Shown here: positions 1-9,452 of the stretch, piece after piece | Layout: every line of letters starts with the position of its first letter | Position numbering within the stretch: the first letter of the stretch is position 1 | NCBI RefSeq assembly: GCF_000987955.1 | Contig: NZ_LAZU01000051.1 | Location: forward strand, 1-64,000 | Source of the DNA: Paenibacillus sp. DMB20 | Lineage (GTDB): Bacteria; Bacillota; Bacilli; Paenibacillales; Paenibacillaceae | DNA: 64,000 nucleotides | Direction of reading: 5' to 3' | The notes under the pieces: generated by a model | What the model saw: the letters and a program-made list of their open reading frames with translations, nothing else | Database searches by the model: none | Told to the model about the DNA's origin: nothing | Position numbers and translations under genes: made by a program

Positions 1-657
1 CTAGAAATGTGTCTCTCGCCAAAAGGCATTGAGGAGCGAGACCATAATACTTGGGCTGCGGTCGTAAGAGAATCCACTAAAGCTGCTCGTTCTGAAGATT
101 GGATGAACCGTAAGATTGAGCATTTAAACGTAGCTATAAAGGATAATCCTGTTAGCATGTCCCATATGGATTAGAAATGGCTCTGCGCAGTATGCTAACG
201 GTTATCCGTGACTTGCAAAACCAACTAGCTGAACTAGAAAAAATCATATTAGAACTGTCTGAAACGATAGCAGAAGTTCAACTTTTAGAATCCATTCCAG
301 GAGTAGGTACAAAACTGGCAACCTCTATTGCTGCTGAAATTGGTGATGCTTCGCAGTTTCGGCATCCGAAGCAACTAGTAGCTTATGCTGGCCTTGATCC
401 CAGTGTCTTTAGTTCAGGCAAGTTTGTAGCAACGCAAAACCGAATAACAAAACGTGGCTCCAAACGATTAAGACGTGCAGTTTATTTAGCAGTAACCTGT
501 GGTCTACGAGGAGATCTAAATCTCCGTATTAGAGAGTACTATGACAAGAAAAAAAAGTGAAGGGAAGCCCCATAAAGTAGCTGTGATTGCTTGCGCCAAC
601 AAGTTATTACATCACATCTACGCTATGCTCAAAAAAAGGCAACCCTACACTTTATAG
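1..657 (+). mobile_element. IS110-family transposase, C-terminal part, frameshifted
   Basis: This is the C-terminal two thirds of an IS110/IS116/IS902-type transposase; its start lies left of the window. Residues around 297-400 carry the family's transposase_20 signature (SIPGVGTKLA, then AYAGLDPS, then RGSKRLRRAVY). The reading frame is broken twice. Frame 1 runs to a stop at 172-174 and continues in frame 3 from about 174 (LEMALRSML), as if one T were missing. At an A8 run (549-556) the frame returns to frame 1 and ends at TAG 655-657 with the usual tail (KPHKVAVIACANKLLHHIY). IS110 enzymes use a DEDD catalytic domain plus a C-terminal serine and recombine via a bridge RNA from a flanking non-coding end; the DEDD part is outside the window. 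It is either a decayed copy or an intact copy with sequencing errors. Confidence 0.85.
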
Positions 658-668
658 TCCCAAAATCC

Positions 669-696
669 ATAAACTTCCATTTATATGGAGGTTTAT
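669..696. terminator. hairpin just after the IS110 gene
   Basis: ATAAACTTCCAT and ATGGAGGTTTAT form a near-perfect stem with a 4-nt loop 11 bp after the transposase stop. It may terminate the transposase transcript or belong to the IS110 right end, where a structured non-coding segment is expected. Confidence 0.45.
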
Positions 697-754
697 TTCG
701 TATGCTTTCTTACAGTATAACAAATTTCTTTCGCTTCAAATAGCTTGACTTGAC

Positions 755-775
755 AAACCATTAGCTGGTTTTTTC
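755..775 (+). terminator. small intrinsic terminator
   Basis: AAACCA-TTAGC-TGGTTT followed by a T run gives a compact hairpin-plus-U-tract. The stretch 776-966 between it and the penicillin-binding protein shows no convincing gene. A tiny RBS-ATG pair near 840-850 runs into a stop after six codons. Confidence 0.5.
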
Positions 776-966
776 GTTGCGGGTCGGGCAGGGAACGGAT
801 TCTTCAACCGACTGCCAGTGAGCATGCCGGCCCTGATAACGGAGGATTTTATGATCTGCTTGTCACCCTGAGATTGCGAACAGGTTAGCTGGGGAAGGAT
901 GTTGATAGAGGTGCTGAAATCCGAATTTGTTGAATATTCACTTAAAGGTTTCGTTGGAGGGACGTC

Positions 967-2750
967 ATGAGGGTGAACCGTCACCGTCGCATTTTTTTTC
1001 GCCTGGATAGCACTTGCCACGCTGATCGGGCTGCTGGTCTGCAGGCTTGCTTGGGTGCAGCTGGTCATGAAAAATCAAAAACAGCCCGGGAGCCGCCATA
1101 CTTTGTTGGAAGCGTCGCTTCTACAGCGGGAACGCGGGCTCGTTCTGGATAGCGGGCGCGGGCATTTTACCGACCGGAACGGATATCCGCTGACAGGAAA
1201 GCTGGTTTGGGCTGCGGTCCTGTTCCCGGAATCCGGGGATCAAAGGATCTCCAAGGATGTACTTCGTCAAGCGGCTGAACTATTAAACACTCGACCGGAA
1301 CGATTAAAAAACGGTTTGGGAGGGATTAAAGGAACCCATGCTGTGGCATGCCGAAGGAAGCGCCATTCCGCTTGCCTTGAACGAGGCGCAAAAGGATGGC
1401 ATCGGACATCTGGATCTGCCGAATCTGCAGGTGCTTCCATTCGAGCAAAGATACGGAAACCGGGAATCCGGGATGCAGTGGCTGGGCTTTATTTCCGGCC
1501 AAAGGAAAGAGAAATTGTTTTACCGGGACTATGAAGGGGTGAAAGGAACAAGCGGGCTTGAAAGAACGCTGGATGCCCTGCTGCAGGGTACCGGTCCTAC
1601 CGTCGTTTATTTTCCCGTAGATGGCCGAAACCGGATCATCAACGAAATGAAGCCTATGGTCAAAGCTTCAACCAACCCCTATTATCCGCTTCGCTTTACG
1701 GCCACGGTGGATATCCGAATTCAGACGGGAATAGAAAAGCTGATGGAAAAGGCGGGAATCATGGAAGGGGCGGTGGTGGTACAGGATACATCAAACGGAG
1801 ATATCCTCGCCATGGTTTCCCGACCGTTTTACAATCCCGAGCAAATTCATCCGAAGGAGGGCCAGTGGGGAAATAAAGCGCTTCAGTCAGCCCCTCCCGG
1901 CTCGATATTCAAAATCGTAACGGCTGCTGCGGCTTTGGAAGCCGGGGTGACTTCAGGCAAGGAAAAGTTCCGCTGCAGCGGCGAATACGGAAAATACGGG
2001 TTATCCTGCTGGAAAACGGGAGGGCACGGCACAATCAATTTGCGTCAGGCTTTTGCGGAATCCTGCAACGTGGCATTCGCTGAACTCGCCGAACGTTTAA
2101 CCTCGGAGCAGATCCAGGATACGGCCAATAAGCTGGGGTTGGGAAGAAGCATAGGGTGGGAAGCGGATAACGTGCTGGGATTGCCGCTTCTCAAGCCGCT
2201 GGATCATGAGGAGAGCGGGACCGTATTTCTCCCATCAACAGACCCGAAGGACGCGGGTGCCCGGGTTCAGACCGCGATAGGGCAGAGGGACGCTTCCGTT
2301 ACGCCGCTGCAGGCGTCAAATCTGATGGTTACCTTACTGCATGACGGAAAGGTCATCAGACCCCGGATCGTCAGCAGCATCTCGTATGCTAACGGTCAAC
2401 AGCTCCAATCCTTTCAGCCGATGAGAGTCACGGAGGCAGGCGAGACCATTTCCCGCGAGACGTATCATACCCTGCGTAAATGGATGGAGGATGTTGTCCG
2501 TCAAGGGACAGGTCGATCCCTCGGGCGGTCCGTCTGGAAACTAGCCGGAAAATCGGGAACGGCGGAAACCGTGGTTAATGGCATCCCGCGAAACAATCAA
2601 TGGTTTGTCGGATACGGCCCTGTCCGACAGCCGCGTTACTCGGTGGCCGTTCTTGTGGAAAATGTAAAGCCGAACAGCCGTCATCTTGCAACCGAATTGT
2701 TCGGACAGGTTATGGATTTGTTGGCATTGGCAGACAACTCAAGCCGATAA
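967..2750 (+). CDS. class B penicillin-binding protein (transpeptidase), two frameshifts
   Basis: A D,D-transpeptidase of the FtsI/SpoVD/PBP2 group that would cross-link peptidoglycan outside the membrane. The three active-site motifs are clear: SIFK (after SAPPG), SCN (in ESCNVAF) and KSGTAE near the end. The start is ATG 967 behind GGAGGG. The first codons encode basic residues, and after removing one T from the T8 run (992-999) they continue as a hydrophobic anchor (AWIALATLIGLLVCRLAW). A second one-base insertion in the A6 run (1306-1311) joins the N-terminal dimerisation region to the catalytic domain (RLKTVWEGLKEPMLW). The rebuilt protein is about 590 residues with no PASTA domains. The nearest Bacillus relatives act in division or sporulation; which role applies cannot be told here. 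Confidence 0.85.
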
Positions 2751-2751
2751 G

Positions 2752-2803
2752 AAAAAACGGCCTTTCAACCGGATCTGCCGGGGAAAGGCCGCTAACGTTT
2801 TTC
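2752..2803. terminator. bidirectional terminator between PBP and AI-2E gene
   Basis: CGGCCTTTC and GAAAGGCCG form the stem. There are A residues upstream (T run on the minus strand) and a T run downstream, so it can serve both convergent genes. Confidence 0.7.
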
Positions 2804-2819
2804 AAAAAAGACATAAAGC

Positions 2820-4006
2820 TCATTCGGGTGACGATTTTGTTGCCGAGTTGTCAGCCTCCTTCGAGGTTTTGGAAGGATGCACCGTATCCTCGGCGGGTTT
2901 GGTTACCTCGAAAGGAGAAACAACGAATTCCTCTTGCGGCAGCCGAATCCACTGCTGCAAGTAACCCTGCTGAAGCAGCTCCTTCAAGAGGATCATCAAG
3001 ATCGGCGAAAGAATCAGTCCGGCTACCCCAAATACGGATAGCGAAATGATCATGAACGACAGCATAAGAAACGCCGAGGACACGCCGAGGGATTTGCCCA
3101 TAATTTTCGGTTCCGCAAGTTGGCGCGTCACCATGACAACGGCCAACAGTATAATGAGTGCGACGGCCATGCCGACATCGCCCGTCGCAAACAGATATAC
3201 GATCCAAGGAATAAAGATGACCGGGACGCCAAGCAGCGGCAGTAAATCAAACAGCGCGCAGATCAAGGCCAATGACAAGGCGTTGCCCGTCCCAAGGATG
3301 AGCAAGCCTATGTATACGAGCACGAAGGTTATGGATATCAGCTTGAGCTGTGCCTTCAAGTAGGAGCCGATCGCTTTGAACACATTGTCTTTCAAAAAAT
3401 GAAAGGCTGTTTTTAGCGTCTTAGGGGTCTTGTCATGGGCGATTTTTCGCCAGCTGCCGATTTCCGTGCTCAGGAAAAACGCGAGTACGATGGCGATGCC
3501 GAAGTGGGTGATAAAGGTAGTGAACGTACCCATAAAACCAACGACGGAAAATAAAACCGACTGAGCTGCTTTTGTGGCAAAGTTCGTAATATCCTGAAAA
3601 TACTCGTTCATGCGGGCCGTAATATCCGGTGGAAGAGCTTCAAGCTTTGCCTGCAGAAAGACGACCAAAGATGCGAATTGTTCTTGAATGATGCGCGTGT
3701 AAAAGGGAAGGGAGTCCTGGAGTTGGATAATCTGCGAGATGATGATTGCCCCTGCGCCGAACAATATTCCCAGTATAATCAGGAGAAACAGTAAGACGCA
3801 ATTGCCGATGCATAAATTTTGGGCATCCCCCGGCGGTGGAAAAAACGCGCGATCGGCTCGATCATCCAGAAAACGATAAATGACAAGAACACGGGGGCCG
3901 CGATCTGATACAGCTTGCTGAAAGCGAACATGACCAGAAAAACGGTCAACACGATCATGGCTATATCAAAGAAGGTCCTCCAATATTTTTTGTATAGGGG
4001 AAGCAT
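2820..4006 (-). CDS. AI-2E family (UPF0118) membrane transporter, frameshifted
   Basis: A polytopic membrane protein of the AI-2E/UPF0118 family, about 395 residues when rebuilt, with roughly seven to eight hydrophobic segments. The family includes putative exporters and Na+/H+ antiporters. The hallmark region is LSLALICALFDLLPLLGVP followed by the FYxAR-like C-terminal half. The start at 4006 follows AAGGAGAG. The N-terminal 75 codons (to about 3800) are in a different frame from the rest. Adding one T near 3793 restores a continuous helix (ASLLFLLIILGILFGAG). The C-terminal tail is hydrophilic and charged. It is divergent from the polysaccharide deacetylase, with AT-rich DNA between 4007 and 4150. 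The transported substrate is unknown. Confidence 0.8.
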
Positions 4007-4150
4007 AGATCGGTATTCTCTCCTTTATACTTTAATGATTGATTTCATTGTACACGATTTGTGAAAAAAAACGCCTATTTCTTTTAAGGTATGTTAAAAT
4101 ATTAGATAGTGTAATGCCAAAAAAAGATAAAGAAAAAGCGGGGAGTTGGC

Positions 4151-5543
4151 ATGCAGAATATACTGCTTGGGCTGTTTTACATTTCAACTTTTTATGCCTT
4201 TATTCCCGGGATTATCACCCGGATTTTTGGTTTCAGAGTATTCCGGAAAGGAACGGGGCGGCAGGAATTTGCCTTAACGTTTGACGACGGGCCGGACCCG
4301 ATCTTCACGCCCCGGCTGCTCGACTTATTGAAACGGTTTAACATGAAGGCAACATTTTTTTTTGGTAGGTTCCCATGCGGAGCGTCATCCGGATATCGTG
4401 AGGCGCATCCATGAAGAAGGACATTTAATCGGAATTCATAACTACACGCATAAGAGCAATTGGTTGATGCGGCCCAAAACCGTAAAAATGCAGCTGAAGC
4501 GGACGGATGACATCATATTTGAGGCTACGGGCGAGCGGCCAACCTTTTACCGACCTCCGTGGGGAATCGTCAATCTGTTCGATTTCGCCAAAAACAGCGG
4601 ATACCGGATCGTCTTGTGGTCGGCGATGTTTGGGGATTGGCGCAGTAAAACGGGCTCCGACAAGCTGGTCAAACGGATGCTCCGCAAGCTTAAGCCGGGT
4701 GAAGTGATGCTTCTGCATGACTGCGGAACCACAATGGGAGCCAACCCCGAAGCGCCCGAACAAATGCTGATCGCTCTGGAGCAGGTGTTGCAGGAAGCGG
4801 AACGCAAAGATCTGAAAAGCATTAGGGTAGACGATATGATCAACCTTGAAAATAAGGCTCAGAAAAAGAAGAACCTGTCCTTGATGAAACGTTTGTTCGT
4901 CTCCTTATGGCTACTTTGGGAAAAAGTCTTTCACGTCATGTTCCATCTGGAGACGGTTACGCCGAAGGACCCGATGCTTCACTTCCGTCGCCGCCCTTAT
5001 CAGGGCAGGACGCTGCAGCTGGAGGACGGAAGCAGCCTAGAAAAAGGGGACCAGGTGCTGGAGCTTCATTTTGACAATAAAAAGCTGTTTCATATCGGAA
5101 GCCGGTCGCGTTCCGAAGTACAGTTGGCCATTCAAATGATCCGGGCGGTTCAGAAGGACCTTCCGACGTTGGCCAATATGGTGGTTGAACGGCCGGAGTT
5201 CAGCGACATCAAAGGACTATATGCGGTAACGATGATCACGCGGGGGCCGGAGCAGTTCGGGTTTATCGTTCAGGATCTGCCTCCCGGAATCTTTGCAAGG
5301 ACAACCCGGATTTATCTGAAGCTGCTGTTGAGCGTGATTCATCCTAAAGGCCAAGCCCGGCTGAAGGAAGGCAGGCGCGTTATGGAGCCGAAAATACTCA
5401 TGATGCCGGTGGATGTGCTTATAGGCCGATATGCCGAAAAAGACAAACGGCCCTGCCGTTCCGTCAAGCATGAACCTGCGGAAGAAGAACAGGAGATCGG
5501 CGAACTGCCGATTTCAAGCGCGCCGCACGGGTTCTCATCTTAA
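4151..5543 (+). CDS. polysaccharide deacetylase with YkoP-like C-terminal domain, frameshifted
   Basis: A carbohydrate esterase 4 (NodB) enzyme predicted to remove N-acetyl groups from cell-wall or exopolysaccharide amino sugars. Visible motifs are TFDDGPDP (catalytic Asp and metal Asp), HNYTH (metal His pair), RPPWG and LLHDC. A hydrophobic N-terminus (about residues 3-27) suggests a membrane anchor. After the NodB domain (to about residue 235) comes a 200-residue region resembling Bacillus YkoP, here fused instead of encoded separately. The frame breaks in a T9 run (4355-4363); removing one T gives [14 protein letters not shown]. The start ATG 4151 is behind GGGGAG. It ends at a strong terminator. 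Confidence 0.85.
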
Positions 5544-5573
5544 AAACCCGCCTCGAAAAGAGGCGGGTTTTTA
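5543..5573. terminator. bidirectional intrinsic terminator
   Basis: AAAACCCGCCTC-GAAAA-GAGGCGGGTTTTT is a perfect hairpin with A and T tracts on the two sides, between the convergent deacetylase and ilvD genes. Confidence 0.9.
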
Positions 5574-5619
5574 AGTTTCGACATTGGAGTTATAAGTTAA
5601 AAATAAGCTCTTTCTTACC

Positions 5620-7309
5620 TTAGATTTTCATGACGCCGCCGTTGCTCGCGTTCGTAACGAGCTTGGAGTAACGGGCAAGGTAGCCGGTTTTGACCTTCGG
5701 CTCAAACTCTTTCCAGTTGCTCGCGCGTCTTCTCTCAAGCTCTTCATCGCTCACTTCGAGATGAATCCGGCGGTTGTTCAGATCCAGCTCGATGATGTCT
5801 CCGTTCTCCACGAAAGCGATGGGGCCGCCCTCAGCCGCTTCCGGCGAGATATGGCCGATGCTGATGCCGCGGGAAGCTCCGGAGAAGCGTCCGTCCGTGA
5901 TCAGGCCGACTTTGGCGCCAAGTCCCATGCCGGCGATCTGGGAGGTCGGGGCAAGCATTTCGGGCATGCCCGGTCCGCCTTTAGGGCCTTCGTAGCGGAT
6001 CACGACAACCATGCCTTCCTTCACTTTACCGTTCGCGATGCCTTCCAGCGCCTCATCCTGGGAATCGAAGCAGATGGCAGGTCCTTTATGGTAGCCGCCG
6101 ACGGATGGATCGACAGCGCCGACTTTGATGATGGAACCTTCGGGTGCGAGGTTGCCGTACAATACGGCCAGACCGCCGCGCTCGGAATATGGCTGGTCGA
6201 TCGGATGGATGACGTTGGTATCCTTAATCTCGCAGCCTGCCACGTTTTCAGCCAGCGTCTTGCCGGATACCGTGATGCAGTCGCCAAACAGGGCGCCCGG
6301 TTTCTTGAGCAGCTCGTTCAGAACCGCGCTGACGCCGCCGGCCGTATGAACGTCTTCGATGAAGTAATCGGAAGCCGGAGCCAGCTTGGAAATGTGCGGG
6401 ACGCGGTTCGCAACTTCGTTGATGCGTTCCAGCGGGTAGTCGACGCCGGCTTCATGCGCAAGCGCAAGGGTGTGAAGCACGGTATTCGTGGAGCCGCCCA
6501 TGGCCATATCGAGGGCGAACGCGTTATCGATTGCTTCGCGCGTTACGATATCGCGCGGCTTAAGATCCATTTTGATCAGCTCCATCAGCTGACGGGCGGA
6601 TTGTTTGACGAACTCTCTGCGTTCTTCCGCGACCGCAAGGATGGTGCCGTTGCCCGGAAGGGCAAGCCCCAGCGCTTCGGACAGGCAGTTCATGGAATTT
6701 GCCGTGAACATGCCGGAACAGGAGCCGCAGGTTGGACATCCGTATTGTTCAAGCTCCAGGAGCTCTTTGTCGTCGATCTTGCCGACCTGATGGGCGCCGA
6801 CGCCTTCAAATACCGAAGTCAGGGACAATCGGCGTCCTTTGCTGTCCACGCCGGCTTTCATCGGGCCGCCGCTGACGACGATGGTCGGAATGTTGACGCG
6901 GAGCGCGCCCATGAGCATTCCGGGAGTGATCTTGTCGCAGTTCGGGATACATACCATCCCGTCGAACCAGTGAGCGGATACGACGGTTTCGAGGGAATCG
7001 GCGATGATCTCGCGGCTTGGCAGCGAATAGCGCATGCCGATATGTCCCATGGCAATCCCGTCGTCCACGCCGATGGTATTAAACTCGAACGGTACCCCGC
7101 CCGCTTCACGGATGGCTTCTTTAACGATTTTGCCGAATTCCTGAAGATGGACATGGCCCGGGACGATGTCGATATAAGAGTTGCATACGGCGATAAACGG
7201 TTTATCGAAGTCTTCTTCCTTTACGCCGGCGGCACGCAGCAGACTGCGGTGCGGCGCCCGGTCAAAGCCCTTTTTAATCATGTCTGAACGCATTTTTTTT
7301 AGCTGCCAT
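5620..7309 (-). CDS. ilvD: dihydroxy-acid dehydratase
   Basis: IlvD dehydrates 2,3-dihydroxy acids to 2-keto acids in valine, isoleucine and pantothenate synthesis, using an Fe-S cluster. The cluster cysteines are visible in [10 protein letters not shown] and [16 protein letters not shown], and the C-terminal GRFSGASRG motif is present. The open frame from ATG 7293 gives 557 residues starting [10 protein letters not shown] favour ATG 7309, which sits at normal spacing from GGGGGG on the minus strand. It needs one fewer A in the A8 run (7293-7300) and gives [14 protein letters not shown], a usual N-terminus for the family. It is a lone biosynthetic gene with no other ilv or leu genes beside it. 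The leader contains two small hairpins (separate entry). Confidence 0.93.
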
Positions 7310-7350
7310 GATGTCGGTTTCCCCCCAGATCTCCCAAAATTGTCCTACAA

Positions 7351-7385
7351 CGCGCTTTAGCGCGGTTCACCGGCAAAGCAGCCGG
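7351..7385 (-). promoter_or_regulatory. two hairpins in the ilvD leader
   Basis: CGCGCTAAAGCGCG (7351-7364) and CCGGC/GCCGG (7370-7385) form adjacent short stems 40-75 nt upstream of ilvD. No T-box, leader peptide or U-tract is apparent, so a regulatory role is only possible. Confidence 0.3.
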
Positions 7386-7492
7386 GTAACTGTAATGACG
7401 AATCAGATTTTATATGAGTCTATCACAAACAGGCAGGTTTTTCTACTCGATTTTGGATAGGGAAGCAGGGAAGGAGAGCTTGGCTGTCCTAT

Positions 7493-7668
7493 AAGAAAAA
7501 ACGTCTATCGATGTACTTTCTTAGAAGACAGACCGCATATAGCAGAAGTTTTTCTTGCGAGATAAGGATGGCCAACCTCTGAAGTCTATACTCTCTTATC
7601 TCTTAAGAAAAACGTCTATCGATGTGCTTTCTTAGAAGACAGACCGCATATAGCGGAAGTTTTTTCTT
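7493..7668 (+). repeat. intergenic repeat family, locus 1 (A-B-A)
   Basis: Two 64-bp A units (7493-7556 and 7605-7668) flank one B unit (about 7558-7602). Each A unit is bounded by AAGAAAAAC and GTTTTTCTT, which pair with each other, and encloses CAGACCGCATATAGCGGAAG, whose CCGC/GCGG can form a hairpin. The B unit is bounded by GAGATAAG and CTTATCTC, also complementary. The same units recur near 31.4, 60.6 and 62.2 kb. No gene is visible between 7310 and 7773. Confidence 0.9.
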
Positions 7669-7721
7669 GCGATATAGAATTCCATCAGCTCCGCTGATAA
7701 CTTATGATTTCTACATCTATG

Positions 7722-7756
7722 AAAAAGAGGCCCTGCTCTTAGATAGAGCGGGCCTC
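7722..7756 (-). terminator. terminator of the KGG-protein gene
   Basis: On the minus strand GAGGCCCGCTCT pairs with AGAGCAGGGCCTC (one mismatch) and is followed by TTTTT. Confidence 0.85.
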
Positions 7757-7773
7757 CCTGAAAGCGGCAGAAA

Positions 7774-8020
7774 TTATTTCTTTCCGCCTTTGCGTCCAAT
7801 TTCCTGGTAAAATTCACGGTCGTGGTTGCGGGAAGTGGCTTCGCCGCCTTTTTGGCCGATTTCCTGGTAGAATTCGCGGCTATGATTCTTTGATGTAGCT
7901 TGCCCGCCTTTCTTGCCGATTTCCTGGTAAAATTCACGGTTATGCTTCTTGGCGGTAGCTTCGCCGCCCAGACGGCCGGCTTCTTCTCTTGACATTTTTT
8001 TCGCCTTTATTTCGTGCCAC
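7774..8020 (-). CDS. KGG-repeat general stress protein (GsiB-like)
   Basis: A small hydrophilic protein made of four copies of a 20-22 residue unit ending in (R/K)xGG: EAGRLGGEATAKK, then NREFYQEIGKKGGQATS and two more. This is the stress-induced KGG motif of Bacillus GsiB and plant LEA-like proteins, thought to protect against desiccation or glucose starvation. I place the start at GTG 8020, eight bases from AAGGAG. Removing one A from the A7 run (7994-8001) then gives MARNKGEKMSREEAGR, which matches the family; the uncorrected frame uses TTG 8022. It stands alone with its own SigB-like promoter and terminator. Confidence 0.85.
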
Positions 8021-8065
8021 AAGAATCACTCCTTCTCAGTCGTTTTTGCTGTGCGCAAGACTTAC

Positions 8066-8091
8066 TTACCACAGCTAACTTGTCATGAAAC
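8066..8091 (-). promoter_or_regulatory. SigB-like promoter of the KGG protein
   Basis: On the minus strand GTTTCA-N14-TGGTAA lies about 45 bp upstream of the start. The general stress sigma factor SigB reads GTTTAA-N13-15-GGGTAA; ten of twelve hexamer positions agree. Bacillus gsiB is a SigB gene, which supports the call. Confidence 0.6.
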
Positions 8092-8126
8092 AAAGAAAAC
8101 GACTAAAGATTGGAAGGAAAGTGGGT

Positions 8127-9167
8127 TTATCTTACAAAAAAGCGGCGTAAGGCCACGTTTTCCAAACGGAGGAGTCCATCCACCGGCGGTTCGATAACAT
8201 AATGGAAGAAACGCTTTAAACCCGGATGGGCAAGCAGTACGGCACACATAACCGCCGCAGTGATCAGCAGGATCGCGCCCCAAATGTTCGAGATCGATTC
8301 GTGAAGTCCCGAATAATCGGCGAATCGAATAATGAATCCATGGAGAAGGAACACGTACAGCGTGCGTCGCCCCAGGTCCGTTATTCGGCCTGATGCCATA
8401 GGGACCCAGGCCAGAAAAGCGGCGGATGCGATAAACTGCAGCCCGTAAACGGCGATCCGGAACAGACCGGCATACCAAACTTCGTGTCCAAGCTGCATAT
8501 AGGTCATGCTGCCATAGAGCCAGCCGGCCGGAAGCTCGCTGCCCCACAAGCCAAGCACGGTAAACAAAGCGATGGAGACGATGCCTGCGGCAGCTTTGAT
8601 CCATGTTCTAAAGCGCTGCCTGAAAGCTTCAAAAGAAAAATGATATCCCGCCACAAAAAACGGGAAGAAGACAAACGTACGGCTGATGCTGAGCCAGACC
8701 CCATCAACCGGAAGGTATCCCGCCAATATGCCAAGCGTTGCGGCAATGATCAGCTGACGGGCAGCCGTCAAGCGGCTCAGCGACAGGAACATCAGGCGCC
8801 AGCAGAAATGGCTGAACAGGAACCAGAGCAGGAGATAAGGAGCAAAGAACGAGCGGTGGACGTCATCCACATGGAAAACGGCGGCATCGAGCAGCGAGTA
8901 CAGGCTCTGGAATATGACGTATTGCATGCCGATCTGGAGCAGCGTTTTGCGGCCCGCCGGACCCGAGATCGATTTCTTGGCAAAATAACCTGTTACCAAG
9001 ACAAACAAGGGCATGTGAAACGTGAATATCCAAAGATATAGTGCGTGAATACTGCCCATGCGGTTAATTAACGGTTCGATGGCGTTGCCGACAAGCACGG
9101 TAACGATCAGCATAAATCGGAGATTCAGGAAAAACGTTTCCCCTTTTTCTTCAATGGTGCGGTTCAT
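8127..9167 (-). CDS. membrane acyltransferase (acyltransferase 3 / fucose-4-O-acetylase type)
   Basis: A 346-residue integral membrane protein with about ten hydrophobic segments, resembling the acyltransferase 3 family that O-acetylates sugars of cell wall or exopolysaccharide. Recognisable pieces are the first helix (LRFMLIVTVLVGNAIEP), a conserved FTFHMPLFVLVTGYF block with the family's HMPLF-type motif, and the late RTLYVFLLHGFIIR block. The start at 9167 follows GGAGGG. It is a single-gene unit whose promoter (9292-9320) is covered by a cre box and a GTGA-N6-TCAC palindrome, so it probably responds to carbon or oxygen status. The acceptor is unknown. Confidence 0.75.
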   Translation of the reverse strand: MNRTIEEKGETFFLNLRFMLIVTVLVGNAIEPLINRMGSIHALYLWIFTFHMPLFVLVTGYFAKKSISGPAGRKTLLQIGMQYVIFQSLYSLLDAAVFHVDDVHRSFFAPYLLLWFLFSHFCWRLMFLSLSRLTAARQLIIAATLGILAGYLPVDGVWLSISRTFVFFPFFVAGYHFSFEAFRQRFRTWIKAAAGIVSIALFTVLGLWGSELPAGWLYGSMTYMQLGHEVWYAGLFRIAVYGLQFIASAAFLAWVPMASGRITDLGRRTLYVFLLHGFIIRFADYSGLHESISNIWGAILLITAAVMCAVLLAHPGLKRFFHYVIEPPVDGLLRLENVALRRFFVR

Positions 9168-9288
9168 GGTTTCCCTCCACGGCCTTTTTTCTAAATAGCT
9201 GCAGGCCTCTATGTGATCCGTATGACAGGACTTTTGATCCTTTAATCCATTTACAATTTAAAATTACTCCTTTTAAGGAGAATGGTAG

Positions 9289-9328
9289 GTGATAAAAATC
9301 ACAAAGTATTCCGCTGTCAACGTTTTCA
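9289..9328 (-). promoter_or_regulatory. acyltransferase promoter with cre box and FNR/CRP-type palindrome
   Basis: On the minus strand TTGACA (9315-9320), 17 bp and TTTTAT (9292-9297) make a SigA promoter. The cre sequence TGAAAACGTTGACA (9315-9328) fits the CcpA consensus TGWNANCGNTNWCA at every fixed position and covers the -35. The palindrome GTGATTTTTATCAC (9289-9302), a GTGA-N6-TCAC site of the FNR/CRP family, covers the -10. Both positions predict repression. Confidence 0.65.
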
Positions 9329-9400
9329 AATGTGTCAAACCCTTGAAGACGGGGAGTTCTCGAACCTTCGTTCTGTTTTAAAAAGGAAAGGAAGAATAAG

Positions 9401-9429
9401 GAGACATTTCTAATTAGAAAGAGTATGAT
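9401..9429 (+). promoter_or_regulatory. HAD-gene promoter with operator palindrome in the spacer
   Basis: GAGACA (9401-9406), 17 bp and TATGAT (9424-9429) form a SigA-like promoter 24 bp before the TTG start. The perfect palindrome TTTCTAATTAGAAA (9407-9420) fills most of the spacer, the classic place for a repressor. The repressor is not known. Confidence 0.5.
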
Positions 9430-9452
9430 CGAATAAAAGGGAGGGATACGGC

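Noticed and set aside
736-1068. A 110-codon minus-strand open frame before the PBP gene
   Set aside because: It overlaps the PBP start, has no RBS and a Ser/Thr-rich low-information sequence.
5761-7287. A 508-codon open frame antisense to ilvD
   Set aside because: It mirrors the codon pattern of a strongly conserved gene, has no RBS and no recognisable protein family.
7325-7345. A CodY-box-like sequence upstream of ilvD (AATTTTGGGAGATCT)
   Set aside because: Only about 10 of 15 bases match the CodY consensus, too weak to annotate in AT-rich DNA.
7310-7440. Possible T-box riboswitch before ilvD
   Set aside because: No specifier loop, T-box core sequence or terminator/antiterminator pair could be found.
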